DNA of 64,000 nt, from NCBI RefSeq assembly GCF_020497125.1, contig NC_059075.1, positions 38,476,003 to 38,540,002 on the forward strand, given 5' to 3'. This DNA is from Mauremys mutica (taxonomy: Eukaryota; Chordata; Testudines; Geoemydidae). This document shows positions 1-11,730 of the stretch, piece by piece (within the stretch, counting starts at the first letter, position 1; every line of letters begins with the position of its first letter). Below the pieces are notes generated by a model. It was not told where the DNA came from. It searched no databases and saw nothing but the letters and a program-made list of their open reading frames with translations. A program made the position numbers and the translations under genes.

Positions 1-495
1 TGTCTAACTTGCAAATAACATAAACCTCTTTTACCGTTCCTGTCCTGGGAAACTACATTTTGCCCGAACCAGGATAGTGGTGTGGTGTAATGCAATTTAG
101 TTGGGTAGGTTAAGGGATACAGTGAAATGCTAGACACTTTGCCAACATTTCCAAAAGGAACCAATTTTAAATCTTTTATTCTCAAAGGTACTCAATTTCT
201 TAAACATTTTCAGAACACTTTCTATTTTCAATGAGACTTAGCCCTAAACATTTGAAAGCTTAAAGTTTTGCAGGAGGACTATGTTTGCAACCTTAACTAT
301 GGAAATGAGCTCCAGTCCATAATAAAACGCATGTGCAGAGCCAGGAGTAGAAATCGCAGTACTTTGACTCAAAAACAAGCCTCTACCAACTGAGATAGGG
401 GAAGTATCTACTACCTGTTACTTATAAAAATACACTTGCATTCTTCCAAAGCTGTAGCAAATCAAAAGAGGGCAACATAAACATATAGTACCTGT
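1..495. other. CEP128 intron, nothing recognised
   Basis: AT-rich intronic sequence. No exon, RNA gene or repeat boundary recognised. Confidence 0.5.
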
Positions 496-503
496 TCCTG
501 ATC

Positions 504-611
504 TAGAGTGACCAGATAGCTACAGGGAGTGGAGGCTAATAGGCATCTATATAAGACAAAGCCCTGAATATCAGGATTGTCCCTATAAAATCGGGACATC
601 TGGTCACCCTA
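504..611 (-). mobile_element. Short hAT MITE with perfect 8-bp target duplication
   Basis: A 108-bp element with inverted ends (TAGAGTGACCAGAT at left, ATCTGGTCACCCTA at right). It is flanked on both sides by the identical 8-mer TCCTGATC (496-503 and 612-619), the target-site size of hAT transposons. A copy of the same family in the opposite orientation lies at 58707-58829. No coding capacity. Confidence 0.85.
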
Positions 612-768
612 TCCTGATCCCACTTCAATCGATGGCAAAAAACAACAACAAACCCTCCCATTGATATTAATGGGCACAGGGTTGGGCAAAAAAATAATCA
701 CAAAAATCTCCCCAAACAACGTTGACTAAGTACAGTATATTTTCTCTCTCGGTCCTCACATCCAATTA

Positions 769-956
769 CATCTCTACCCCGATATAACGCGACCTGATAT
801 AACACGAATTCAGATATAACGCAGTAAAGCAGCACTCCAGGGGGCTGGGGCTGCACGCTCTGGCAGATCAAAGCAAGTTCAATATAACGTGGTTTCACCT
901 ATAACGCAGTAAGATTTTTTGGCTCTCGAGGACTGCATTATATCAGGGTAGAGGTG
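769..956. mobile_element. Tc1/mariner- or pogo-type MITE
   Basis: A 188-bp element with about 22-bp inverted ends (CATCTCTACCCCGATATAAC at left, mirrored by TATCAGGGTAGAGGTG at right), flanked by TA on both sides as in the Tc1/mariner/pogo superfamily. The interior repeats the GATATAAC motif several times. Non-coding. Confidence 0.75.
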
Positions 957-1009
957 TATGTCTAAATCTTGAAGATTTCTTTTTGCCTAACCTCTTTAAG
1001 ATACAGCCT

Positions 1010-1855
1010 TTCCCATCCATCCACATAGCTAAAGTTCCATGCTCTCATCATCTCACATCTCAGTTACTCCAGCATCCTTTTCTCTGGCCTTGACAAATCC
1101 ACTCTTGCCCCTCTGATATCCATTCACAATGCTGCTGCAAAGATCATTTTCCTAGTGTGTTGCTTTGACATCATTAGCACACTCTTTCATCTCTCTGATG
1201 GCTCCCTCTTCTCTGTCACATCAAACATAAGCTACTTGTCTTCACTTTGCAAGACCCATCATGACCCATCTCCACCTATTATCTTTCATTCAGTATTAAA
1301 AAGTCAACTCCTGCTTCCAATCAGCCAGTGATGCCAGCCTGTATTTCCCACTTGTTAAATTTTCAAACAAACGCCTTCATGCTTTTTCCTATGCAGTCCT
1401 TCATGCTTGTAAACATCCACAAAACTAACTCATTATCCTCCTTAAAACTCTCCTTTCAGTAACTCAGCCAAAGGTTAGCGATCTATTACAGGAGTGTGTG
1501 TGTGAGTTTCTGTGGCCTGCAATGTGCAGGAGGTCAGACTAGATGCTCATGATGGTCCCTTCTGGCCTTAATGTTTATGAATGTATGGTGCTTACAAAAA
1601 AATTTACAGTAGTTAGGCTGCTGGTGTGCTGGGACCACTGCCTATCACCCTGACCAATACTGTCTGATTGTTTCCTTGTACTCCTACAGCTACCTGTGTC
1701 CATCTGTTGTCTCTTGTCTTATACTTAGATTGTAAGCTCCTTGGGCTAGGGACTGTCTTTCTTTTCAGTGTTTGTACAGTGCCTAGCTCAGTGAGGTCCT
1801 GGTCCATGGCTCAGGCTTCTAGATGCTGTGAGAATACAAATAATAAATATAGGCA
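1010..1855 (+). repeat. L2-like LINE 3' region, interrupted
   Basis: The right half carries the L2-type 3' end: a TAAGCTCCTTGGGC-like block, a run about a 'tgtacagtgcctag' motif, and a terminal AATAATAAATA tail. The left half matches a second copy at 37140-37745. A CR1 3' fragment is inserted at 1457-1588, splitting the L2-like sequence between CTCTCCTTT and TGCTTACAAA. Left boundary approximate. Confidence 0.6.
1457..1588 (+). mobile_element. CR1 LINE 3' end inserted in L2-like repeat
   Basis: Matches the turtle CR1 3' terminus (GTGCAGGAGGTCAGACTAGA, then 'ggtcccttctggcctta', ending in ATGAATGTATGG). A sister fragment is at 54580-54741. 5'-truncated, non-coding. Confidence 0.75.
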
Positions 1856-4170
1856 GCACATGAGGCTTTCCATATCCAAACCAATCCCCAGATGGACAAA
1901 AGTAAGACAAAGCCCTGAATATTTTATAGCTGATTTGGGGCAGCTAGATGTGGTAAGACAAGTCTCAGTATAACTTTTTCAATATTGATCATAATTAGAA
2001 AATCTGGGAAACAGTGATATTTGGCCAGATTGTCCACTTCAAGTGATGGCTTTGATCAGATGTCAGATGATCAGGGGATCAGCAGTTGTATGCATGCTTC
2101 TTTAAGAAGGCATTGGTAATTTCCTCCCCACAGTGGGACCAAGATGACTCCATTGGTCTTCAGCATTCCGGAAGGGTATGGATTACAGAAAGTGTTCCTT
2201 AACACCTCCAGCATCTCAGAGAATCACGCTGATCAAAACTCAAGAAGAGAAGATTTAGTGTTTATCTCAAGAACTTGCCTTGCTACTAGCGTGGTGGACA
2301 GTTCCAACCAAATTAGAGTGATTTTTATATGGAAAGTCAGGAAAAATTTTCTTCAGAAAAGGGGATACTCAAATAACTAACTTTTAGCAAAGCTATTTAG
2401 CACCTGGTACAAATCTGCTCACCAAGACTTTGCTAATAGAAGCCGGATGCTGCCTTAATGATGGAAAAGCTACCATTTATTTCAATATAATAAACACTGG
2501 AATGTGACATAACTAATAAATTAACTATTAATTTCATGACACTTAACAACATTTAATCTTCTTCATTATAACTATGAAATAAAAGTCCATCTACCAAGAC
2601 AGCACTGTCAAAGCCAAGATAGACTGATTTCCTATTTCACTTTATTTTGGTGGCGGTTAGGGGGGTTGGTGGTAAAAACAATTTAAAAAACCTTTTATTC
2701 TGTAACCTGGAATTTCTGCAGAAGACCTATGATGATCAGGGTTCAAGAAAATTAGAGATGGCTAAATGCCATATCTGCTTCCAGTTCCTCCTTTGTTGGG
2801 TTTGGCAGGTTCCACACTCTCTCCTGGGGTAGTAGATATTCTGTGAACAGCTTCTACCTTTAAAATTGTAATCTCATGTTCTACAAGTTTTAACAGCTAC
2901 CAGCAGCTCCAGTAAATTTTTAAAAACCCTGTTGGTGTGAGTTGCGTGGGAGGGATGGCCATAGGCTGTGCACATCTGGATGTGTTCCACGCCCCCCAGC
3001 TGTTGAGGGGGAAGAAGGAGCTTCTTGGCCTAGGTCTTTACTAGAAACTTTTGCCAGTATAACAACATTGAACAGTGGTGTAATCATTTATGACATTTTT
3101 ATACCAGCAAAAAAGTCCTTTTGCTGATATAGCTTACTTAGTTCAGGGAATTGGTATAAGCTATACAACCAGTATAAACTGTCTCCATTAGAAGGTTTGC
3201 CTGTGTAGAATTACTGCTGTAGCTATACCCGCAGACCCTTTTAGTGTAGACTCAAATTTGTTTTCTTCCTCCACAGCCTTCTATCTAATAGTGACATGAG
3301 GTTAAGAAAGTTTATAAAATAAGTCCCAATGGTACATAGAGGAAAGGGGAGGAGACAGCAGACCACTTTCGAATGGTTCATATAGGAATGCCTACAGATT
3401 TTCTGGTTGATTTTAACTGTAGGCCCCTTGAGTTTATACACTCTTCAGTTGCTTAGTTAGTCTGTTTTTATTATGTCTATATTTGGGTTTTCCTTTTGTT
3501 TGGTTTTTTAGGTTTTTATTTTTATTTCTAACAAAATTATACTAGTCAGTCTATCAAGAGGAGGTAGCGTCAATGTAATTTGCCTTTTAGCTTTATAAAT
3601 CACTACCTAACATAGATGCTAATACGATATAAACACTGAAAAACAATCAGATCACAGTAGTGAAGACAACTCAGGGAAGACCTTTGCTCAACATGCAGTG
3701 GTCAAAAAAGCGGACAAAATGTCAGGATGCATAAGAAATAGGGTAGAGGGTACTGAAAATATAACAACACCATATGAAATCAGTGATACACCCTCACTTG
3801 GAATTTTGTGTTCTGGTAACTCCGTCCCAAGAAGGATGTAACAGAAATGCAGTGGGCTGCATAGAGGCTATGAAAATGAGTTGGTTCATGGAGAAACTCT
3901 CACATAAAGAGTTTGGAATGATTGAAACAATTTATCGTAGAGAAGAGAGGAATAAGAAAGGGCACAATAAATATATATATAAAAAATAATGAATGGTACA
4001 GATAATGTAGATAGGAACTTCTTTTTACAATTTCATATGATGCAAGGACAAGAACAAGAAGGCATCCAATTAAATTAAAAGATGGCAAAAAGGAAATACT
4101 TCATGTAATATGCAGTTAGACAATGGAATTCATTGACATAGAGGCCAAAAATTTATCAGGATTCAAAAAA
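1856..4170. other. Intron; one weak MITE-like stretch
   Basis: No exon recognised. The stretch 3040-3250 has blocks (GGTATAAGCTATAC, AGTGTAGAC) that resemble the Harbinger-like element at 61356-61664, but no reliable ends could be set. Confidence 0.35.
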
Positions 4171-4171
4171 G

Positions 4172-4270
4172 GATTGTAAAAGCAGCAAAGAATCCCGTGG
4201 AACCTTACAGACTAACAGACGTATTGGAGCATGAGCTTTCGTGGGTGAATACCCACTTCGTCGGATGCAA
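4172..4270 (-). repeat. Penelope-type repeat fragment with hammerhead-like fold
   Basis: A roughly 100-bp fragment of a widespread reptilian repeat. On the minus strand 4268-4229 reads GCAT, then CCGACGA, an A, a 6-bp stem GTGGGT/ACCCAC closed by ATTC, then GAAA, GCTC and ATGC. This order (stem I arm, CUGANGA-like box, stem II, GAAA, minimal stem III, stem I arm) is that of a minimal hammerhead ribozyme, which Penelope-like retroelements are known to carry. Two departures argue against activity in this copy: C for the core U at the second position of the box, and an extra A before stem II. Confidence 0.5.
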
Positions 4271-4272
4271 GA

Positions 4273-4670
4273 ATTGGACATTTACATGGTTAAAAAAATA
4301 TTCAAAGTCATGATAATAAATACTTCAAAAAATTGTAAGTGATATCGTATCTCCTGCTTCAGGGCAGAAGCCAGAGTCTAATGGGGGAATAAGAAGAAAC
4401 CTTCCTTTTTGGCAAGTTCTTTCATAACCGTTTTCTTCAGGGTTTCTTTCACCTTCCACTGAAGCAACTGCTAAAGACGGGATCCTGAACTAAATGGGCC
4501 CCGGGGCTGATCAAGTATGGCAATTCTTGTATTCCTATGTAATGAGTTTTTGTACAAAATGTTGTATGTGCAAATACCAGCAAAGACAAAATGAAGCCCT
4601 TTCATCATGTTCAACTTGTTTTTCATTTGTTCTCTTTACTTTCTAATTATGTATTCTGCTTTATTTGCAG
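4273..4670. other. Intron upstream of the CEP128 microexon
   Basis: Nothing recognised apart from the pyrimidine-rich acceptor region ending at 4670. Confidence 0.5.
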
Positions 4671-4694
4671 GAGCGTATCATGGCCTTAGAAACA
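4671..4694 (+). CDS. CEP128: CEP128 coding microexon (24 nt)
   Basis: This 24-nt exon reads ERIMALET in phase 0. It is bounded by a pyrimidine-rich acceptor ending TTTGCAG and the donor GTAAGT. It matches the human CEP128 segment ending VIALET, directly before STQVALDH, and the next exon here starts STRVALDH, so the join is in register. CEP128 is a long coiled-coil protein of the centriole subdistal appendages, needed to place centriolin and ninein and linked to ciliary TGF-beta/BMP signalling. This exon belongs to the distal end of the coiled coil. The preceding exon is not in the window. It is followed by a 33.4-kb intron filled with mobile elements. The assignment rests on recalled similarity plus splice sites and phase agreement across four exons; a 24-nt exon alone would not be convincing. 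Confidence 0.82.
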
Positions 4695-5083
4695 GTAAGT
4701 TTCTCTTGTTCCTTTTCAAACCAGTTCTAGTTCTTAAACAGATTTTCATATAGTCTCGAAAGGGAAAAGGTCCAGGATGTGTGAAAGCAATTTTCCAAAC
4801 ACTAACCCAACTTCCAAGAATTTTTTTTTTGCCAATTGACAAAAATGAACCAAAGAATAGGTGAAATTATCAACTAGCAGTGTGTTGGCATGAGGTCATT
4901 TAATGGAAATATGTTGGTAAAGCCTAGCATATTTTAAAGGTCAGAGCTCTATAAATACTAATTAGACAAACAGTGCCATTTATTGAATTTGTTTAATTTG
5001 CTTAAGTTTAATGTAAAGTATACATTAGTATCTCTTTACCAGCAATTCTGCACTTGGACGGATTAAGTGAGCAAGTAAATTTC

Positions 5084-6000
5084 AATTAATGCTTCTGGGG
5101 GAATTCTGTGCCAAAAAAAATTAAAATTCTGCAGGCAATATTTTAAAATTCTGCAAAATTCTTCATATTTTGTTTGTCAAAATAACATTATATAATCATG
5201 CCAGTTTCAATCATTTTGGTAACTTATTTCAAAATACTGTACCTGTCAGCAGCTATGTCTAACAATACAGACACACAAAAAATTCCCCCGAGTAGAGAGT
5301 TAAAGAAACCCCTGCGACAACCTAGTTCCTGTTTTTCTGTCCCCTCCCCACACCCTCGAGCCTAACCGGGGGGACCAGATATCCATGCCCCCTTCCCCTA
5401 GAGCCCAGCCATGGGGCAACCCCCAGACACCTGCACCCTCTATCCCTCCAGATCCCAACCACGGGACACCCCATGAAAACCCCCATGAAAATCTGCCCAA
5501 ATTTGTCCAAGTTATAAGTCTTAAAAAAAAAACCTCTATAGAACAGTGGTTCGTGGGCTGCGTGTGGCCCACTTAGCACACAGATGCAGCCCAGCTGTGT
5601 GCTAAAGGGTGGTGGGGTCCAGGACTGCCAGGGGCTGCTATGTGGCGGGGTGCAGGGTCCGGGCAGCCACCCTGCCCTGCACACCCAGCATCCAGTGTCA
5701 GGGCTGCCGCACAGCCCCGCACAGCAAGGTTTGGGGTCAGGGTTGGCAGCGGGGTCGGGTCAGGGCTGATGCCTGGCCCCGCACAACAGGGTAAAGGGTC
5801 CCTGCTGCCCAACCCCGCCACCAGGGCTCTGCTCCTGACCCCACTCTGTGGAGGGGTCTCTGGACTGGGGGCGCTGGGCATAGCAGGTTGGAGGGGGTTG
5901 GGAGAGTGCTGTGGTTCTCAACCTGCAGCCCAGGTAACACATATGTGGCCCACAATGTTTAATTGGTTGAGAACCACTGCAGTAGAGAGTTGGTAGAACT
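5084..6000. repeat. Composite interspersed repeat with GC-rich core
   Basis: Begins with AATGCTTCTGGGGGAATTCT, a motif seen in a common turtle interspersed repeat, then a C-rich stretch 5285-5500 and the hAT-type element 5544-5979. The 11-mer AGTAGAGAGTT occurs on both sides (5291-5301 and 5981-5991). Open frames here overlap on both strands and reflect base composition, not genes. Confidence 0.5.
5544..5979. mobile_element. hAT (Charlie-like) non-autonomous element
   Basis: The ends are CAGTGGTTCGTGGGC at left and GGTTGAGAACCACTG at right, an inverted pair typical of Charlie-type hAT elements. The outer 8-mers match only at 5 of 8 positions, so the target duplication has decayed or an end has been rebuilt. 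Interior GC-rich and non-coding. Confidence 0.6.
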
Positions 6001-7000
6001 TTGCAGCTAAATTCTCCAAAAATTACATCTGCACAAATATTTTATAGCAATGCTCTCTAATCAAAAAGATCCAATAACAAATTGAGTAATGTGTCAGTTT
6101 ATTCCAGGTAAACCCATGGTAACAGTTTAATATATTCTTACAATCAACAAGGTATGTGGAAAAATACCTTTTTCTCTGCTATGCAGGACAATCATGTTAA
6201 TCAATAGTCACACATATGTTTGTCATGGCACTTTTTCCTCCTTCTAAGGAAAATAACCAGATAAACACATCCTTGCCTGCCTGCCTGCTAGAGGTCTTTA
6301 CTTCTATGCTGGGTACCATTTGAAACAAATCTCTTGATTATTCACTATCCCTAATTTAAAAAAAAAATCTTTCAAATGTGATTTAAAAACCAAGCAGTAA
6401 ATTTGTCAAATAATAAATTTCCTAGCATCAGCCATTATATTTTGTTCATTCATAAAGTATCTGCATGCTAAAATGTACTGTTGCATACAAAATAGTGTAG
6501 GTCAAACGATTTAGTTCTTTAAGCAAAACTATCATTAAAAAGTTATAGGATTTGGCCCTATGTTACCTTAACACAATCAGTCTGACTTAAATGAAAGACC
6601 AGAAAATTCTATTTGAGATTAACTCTTCCTTAGTTTACCCCATTGGACCAATGTGTTACATCTCCTTTGATGTCTATTATAGCCTGCTGTTCTAATGCTC
6701 ATCAACAGAAAACATGGGAGTTGAGGAAAAAGTTACTCTGAATCCTTGACTCTTGTTAGCTTGGTTCAGACTCCTAAGAACTGTTTCTTCTCTCCTTTAC
6801 AGTGGTGTAAATCTAGAGTAACTCTATAGATTTATACCAGTATCATTGACTGATCCTGAATGTTATGAAATGGTTTTATATACGGACTTCCTTTTTAAGT
6901 ATTAATGTTTTTTGTGTTTTGTTTTAAATGATACTGCGCATGCATGAAAGTTAAGGCTTTAATCATCAGTAAGGCAAATTTCTCCTTGATGCCTTGAACA
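6000..7000. other. Intron, nothing recognised
   Basis: AT-rich; no feature that I can support. Confidence 0.45.
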
Positions 7001-7006
7001 GACTTA

Positions 7007-7302
7007 GGGCTAGTCTACACTTACGAGCCGGGTCGACGCGGTGAGTTCGACTTCTCGGAGTTCGAACTATTGCGTCTAATCTGGACGCGATAGTTCGAAC
7101 TCCGGAAGCGATAGTTCGAACTCTGGTACTCCACCACTGCAAAAGGCGGTGGCGGAGTCGACCTTGGAGCCGCGGACTTCGATTCCGCGGCGTCTGGACA
7201 GGTGAGTAGTTCGAACTAGGGTACTTCAAATTCAGCTACGCTATTCACGTAGCTGAATTTGCGTACCCTAGTTCGACCCCGCTTCTTAGTGTGGACCAGA
7301 CC
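7007..7302. mobile_element. Harbinger-like MITE with internal hairpins
   Basis: A 296-bp element with ends GGGCTAGTCTACACT and AGTGTGGACCAGACC (imperfect inverted pair), flanked by TTA on both sides (7004-7006, 7303-7305), as expected for PIF/Harbinger. The interior is rich in TTCGAA and CpG and holds two strong hairpins: 7058-7100 (17-bp arms, one mismatch) and about 7208-7277, whose central 13-bp arms are perfect. CpG retention suggests a fairly young copy. Confidence 0.65.
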
Positions 7303-7305
7303 TTA

Positions 7306-8640
7306 GAAATTCAAGATGTTCTACTCTTCTACTGCATTAGGAGGACTAGAGTGGAGTCAATTCTCTGCTCAATCTCCTCTTCCAGCAGTAACACTGAAAG
7401 GGAGACAAGGATCATAATGCATCAGAGAAGGATCTTGTGACCATCTCCAACCACTGAAATTAAGAGGACCCCGCAATATTTTCAGATCTTGGGGTGTCAT
7501 ATAGTACTAGGAAATTCACTCTCATGCCTGTTTCTTGGCTGTTGTTCTACATGTCACTGAGCATTTAGGAATTCTTTAATCTGAGAGTTAATAGCCCCGT
7601 CCCTTTTTGGTGTGCTACTGTAGTGTTATGCCAGAACTGCTGTCACATCAAAGGGTTTGTAGTGCTTCTGGAACCAGGCAGTCTTTTGATGTTACAAAAA
7701 TGATCAGGGAGGGGAACTCAAGGCTCCACCACCCTGCGTGCCTCACCCTTTCCTTTCATCAACTAGCTAGCATGTCACTTCCTCTAGCCAGGGGTACAAC
7801 CCTTGCCCAAGATTCCCTGCTTCCTTCCTTTCTCCCCAGACCTTTGGTGGGCAGCTGCTGGAGCTACCACTGCCAGAAGCATTCCCAGTTACGTTTTCCT
7901 GCAGTTTGGGCTCCCACATGCCTCTTTCCTCCAGGTCCTTATCTTCCTCTCAAGCTATTTATTTATATTCCTTACTCCTGTCTGTTCCTCTCATATAGGC
8001 TACTGCTCTTGCCAAAATGCCCTTCTGGTTCTCTAGCCTCTTCTATATCTCTTCCCTTGTCCTTCAGTTCACTACAAAACTAACCCTCTCAATAGTTTTC
8101 ACCCACCCCTGTTTTGCTGCTTCTCCTCCTTTTATTGCTCAGTGACACACTTTTGTCTCCAGCACCTTCCGATGACCCTCTGTCCCAGCTATCTCTTATT
8201 TCCTGATCCTTTCTCCTTTGCTGGATTTAAAAAAAATAGGATTGAAAAGCTTACCATAACAGATTTATAAGGATACCTTAAACAGTATTCATCTGTAGTA
8301 TCTAGTTTACATACATAGACTCTGCAAAATAAATTTTTTCTATTCAAACTTTTCCCCCCAACTCTACTTCCCTTAAACATTGCACATCATCATAAAATGA
8401 TATACAAATTTGTACTCCTTATTCTAGAGGAGCGTATTGCTAGTTTTCTGTTCTTAAAATATAGATCCATTTTTGTATTTTAAAATAATGTGAGATAATC
8501 AGCTAATATTTTTAATTGGGAAAATTAATATCTTGTGTTGAGACCTTGAAGGACAAATATATGGCTCAGCATAATCTGAGAAAAGTAGTGTTTTACTGTA
8601 CATGTAATAAAAAATGTTTGAAACCGGGGGAATAGAAGAC
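7306..8640. other. Intron, nothing recognised
   Basis: Contains an open stretch 7607-8083 without support as a gene. C/T-rich around 7750-8180. No repeat boundary identified. Confidence 0.4.
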
Positions 8641-8644
8641 ATTA

Positions 8645-9249
8645 TATTGAATCATATAAATATAAAGCTGGAAGGGACATCAAGAGGTCATCTAGTCCAG
8701 TCCCCAGTACTGAGGCAAGACCAAGTATACCTAGTGTAACCTGTTTTTAAGATCCACCAATGACAGGGATTCCACAGCCTCTCTTGGAAGCCCATTCCAG
8801 TGCTTAACTATCCTTACAGTTAGAAAGTTTTTTGTAATACCTACCCTAAACCTCCCCTTGCTTCAAGTTAAGCTCATTTTTCAACCAATTATGTATCCAT
8901 CATATAGTAATTTCATCTAGACCACATTTCCCTAGTTTCCCAATCGATGTTCTCATAAGCATTTTGTCAAAAACCTTACTAAAATCAAGATCTATCACCT
9001 CTACAGCTTCCCCCATCCACTAGTCCAATACCCTATTAAAGAAGAAAATTAGGTTGGTTTAGTATGAGTTGTTCTTGACAAATCCATGTTGGCTGTTACT
9101 TATCGTCTTATCTTCTAGATGGTTATAGACTGATAGTTTAATAATTTAATCCAGTATCTTTCCAAGTATTGAAGTTAGACTAACTGGTCTATAATCCCAT
9201 GGGTCCTCTTTGTGACCCTTTTAAAAGGTAGGTACTGTGGTTGCCCTCC
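8645..9249 (-). mobile_element. CR1 LINE, antisense, 3' UTR plus RT fragment
   Basis: Read on the minus strand, the left part (8645-8875) is the CR1 3' UTR and the rest (about 8880-9249) encodes the RT segment around the degenerate DFSKAF-type motif and a W-I-H-N-W-like segment. The region between, with the SGVPQGS and FADD boxes, is missing, so this copy carries an internal deletion near 8876. The element resumes at 14051 after a DIRS insertion. Confidence 0.8.
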
Positions 9250-9500
9250 TTCGAGTAATTGCACATGTGCATTCTGCTCTTGGTGTAGATACCCCCATGA
9301 ACAGTCACCAGAATTTTTTCCCTTAGTGGTACTCATCGGGGTGGCTCGAGTGCCCTCTGCTGCCACTGGAATCGGTATAAAGGGCCCAGCCAAACTTAGT
9401 CCCCTCAGTTCCTTTTTACTGCCTGTGATGGTCACTGGAACTGCTCTCCTTGCTTCTGCAAGTACTCTCAGTGGACTGTATCTGCTCATATTTTATTTTG
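9250..9500 (+). repeat. DIRS left inverted terminal repeat
   Basis: Pairs in inverted orientation with the right terminus (CAGTGGTATCCATTGGG-like block on the opposite strand there, TAGTGGTACTCATCGGG here). About 35 bp shorter at its outer end than the right copy, as usual for DIRS termini. Confidence 0.75.
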
Positions 9501-9637
9501 AATAGTTTAGTGTTAGTAAGTTTATTAGTGTTTAGTTAGCTAGGTTTTTACTTCATCTGATGGTTTCATTTGATTCCCACTGCCAAGGAATGCCTCAGTA
9601 ATCGGGCTTCAAGCCCTACATTTCCTGCAATAAGGCT

Positions 9638-11730
9638 ATGGCTGTGAGCTATCTGTGCTCAAGTTGCTTTAAATGCCTTGGGGAAGCTCAGATCAGAGAG
9701 CACTGTCAAATTTTCAGGGACTTTAAGCCCCACATGAGGAAAGATTGTGAAGCCAGGCTAAAGTTTCTATTCATAGAGCATCCCTCTATCCGAGTCAAGT
9801 TGATCAGACTCAGCACTGGGTCTCTCAGTCTCAGTAAGGAGTGTGCCTCCTACAATGCATAAGTTATGTCACCATACACCATCCCCAGTGCCTAAGAAGA
9901 GGCATAAGAAGCAGAGTCCAGAAAGGGGGAGATCCCAGCACCAAAGACTGCTAGTTATGGGGTTAAGAGTAGTGTGTGGTCTAAGTCTAAGCACACCCCT
10001 GCTTTGGTACCGCAGAAGAAAGCACCATTGACCCCAACATGTAGGAAAGTACCGTTGACTGAGTAGCCAGGAGGAGCACCTTCCACATCTGTGGCACTGC
10101 ACCGTACCAACACGATCTCAGTACCAACCATGCCATAGGCATTTGCAGCTGCTAGGGACATCCTTACCTAGTGTTGATACTCTCGGTGCTGGAGGGCATG
10201 GGAGAACCAACAAGATCACTACAGCTCTCAGTACCATCCCAGTCTCATGTACCCCTGATAGCTCACTCTTTGGTACTGTCAAAGGGAAACCCCACAATGC
10301 TTACTTCTCTGCAAGCCTCTCCACATAGGCATCATCTGGAATTGCGCCTCCATGGTGAACAGAAGGAGAGTCATCTTCTTCTGAACAGGAAGTTGGGTCC
10401 TACATTTCCCGTACTCAGAGTTGCTCTTGCTACCCCTCCTCCAGATGTTTCCATCCTTCCACAGATTCTGTCACAGGAATGCCATAGAGTGGTTGACCAG
10501 GAGGTCACTGGCACCTGTCCCGTAGCCTTTTGGAAATCCCTCTATCCCCCTGTTTCCAGATCCAATTCCAGGCTCTTCTATTTGATTGCCTCGGAAAGGC
10601 GTGCGGCTCTTACTCACCTGACAGCTTCTGTTCCTGATTCCGGTACCAAACCTCATATCGGATATCAAGAGCTGGCTCAGCAGGACCTGACAGATCAAGA
10701 AATGAAGGAAGAGCATCTGCAGCCAGTGCTGGCCTCCTCTTCCTCTTCTCTTGATGAGGTAGTCTCAGAAGGGGTCATGTCACCTCCCCCAGATGACTAT
10801 AAAGCACACCAAGAATAGTTAAAGATGGTTTCCTTAAGTTTGGGGACTACGAATGGAAGAGGTAAAAGAATCCTCACTGCCTGGTCAATATTTTAGCCCC
10901 TGCCAGTCCTTCCAGAGTGACTCTGCCTCTGTGGACCTAGTTAAAGTGTTGTGGCAGACTTTTGCATCCCTTACACCCACTTCAAAAGGGACAAATGCTA
11001 GTCTTGTGCACCTGCCCAAGGTTATTAGTTCTTTTACTCCCATCCTGCCCCCTAGGGTTCCTGGCAGTTTTGGGTGCTAATGAGGGGAAAAGGGAGGGAC
11101 ATCAAGGCACAACCCCAAAATCAAGACTCAAAAAAGCTAAAACAGTTTGATAGGAAAATTTATTCTACCAGGGGGGTTGCAACTCAGGGTTGCAAACCAA
11201 CATGCACTTTTGGGCAGTTATGACTTTAACATATGGGACTCTATGCTAAAATTTAAAGAAATGCTGCCAGCAGATGGTAGGCAGGAGTTCTCCTCACTAG
11301 TGGGTGAGAGAAACTTGGTGGCGAGGGCCTCGATGTAAGCTGCTCTAGATATGGCTGACTTGGCTGCCAGGTCTGTGGCCATGCCTAGGAGCTTCTGGTT
11401 GCAGTTCTCTGGCTCTCACAGGAGGTCCAACATACTGTGCAGGATCTTCCCTTTGAGGGATCCTCCTCCTTTTTGGAGCAGACTGACCCTAAGCTCTGTG
11501 GGTTAAAGAACTCAAGGGAAACAATAAAGTCCCTTGGGTTGTATACCCCAGCCCCTTCCAGGAACCACTTCAGGCCTCCGCAGTCCCTCCAGTATTCTGC
11601 TCCAGTTGTCCAACAGGACCTGCAGAGGAAACTGAGTAGAGGTGATAGGCATAGGCTTCATCCTCCTTCTACCTCTGTATCAATGCCTGTTCCACCTAGA
11701 CATCTAGGGGGTTCTAAGCAGGCATTTTGA
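9638..11730 (+). pseudogene. DIRS ORF1 (gag-like) remnant
   Basis: Several in-family blocks in succession: a Cys-rich N-terminus (9638-9862, CFKCLGEAQIREHC, a CX2CX4HX4C-type zinc knuckle in which the His is Gln); a Ser/Thr-rich middle (10171-10818) ending SSSSSLDEVVSEG and a PPPDDYKAHQE block; YDFNIWDSMLKFKE (11147-11338); and VQDLPFEGSSSF..LKNSRETIKSLGLYTPAP (11437-11730). The same last two blocks recur in the second DIRS element. Frames change at least four times, so no full protein is made. Confidence 0.7.

Noticed and set aside
5300..5996. Cluster of proline/glycine-rich open frames
   Set aside because: All frames are open because of low stop density in GC-rich repeat sequence; no motif and no splice context.
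7607..8083. 158-codon open frame on the + strand
   Set aside because: No recognisable domain, Ser/Leu-rich from C/T-rich DNA, no splice sites or conserved blocks noticed.
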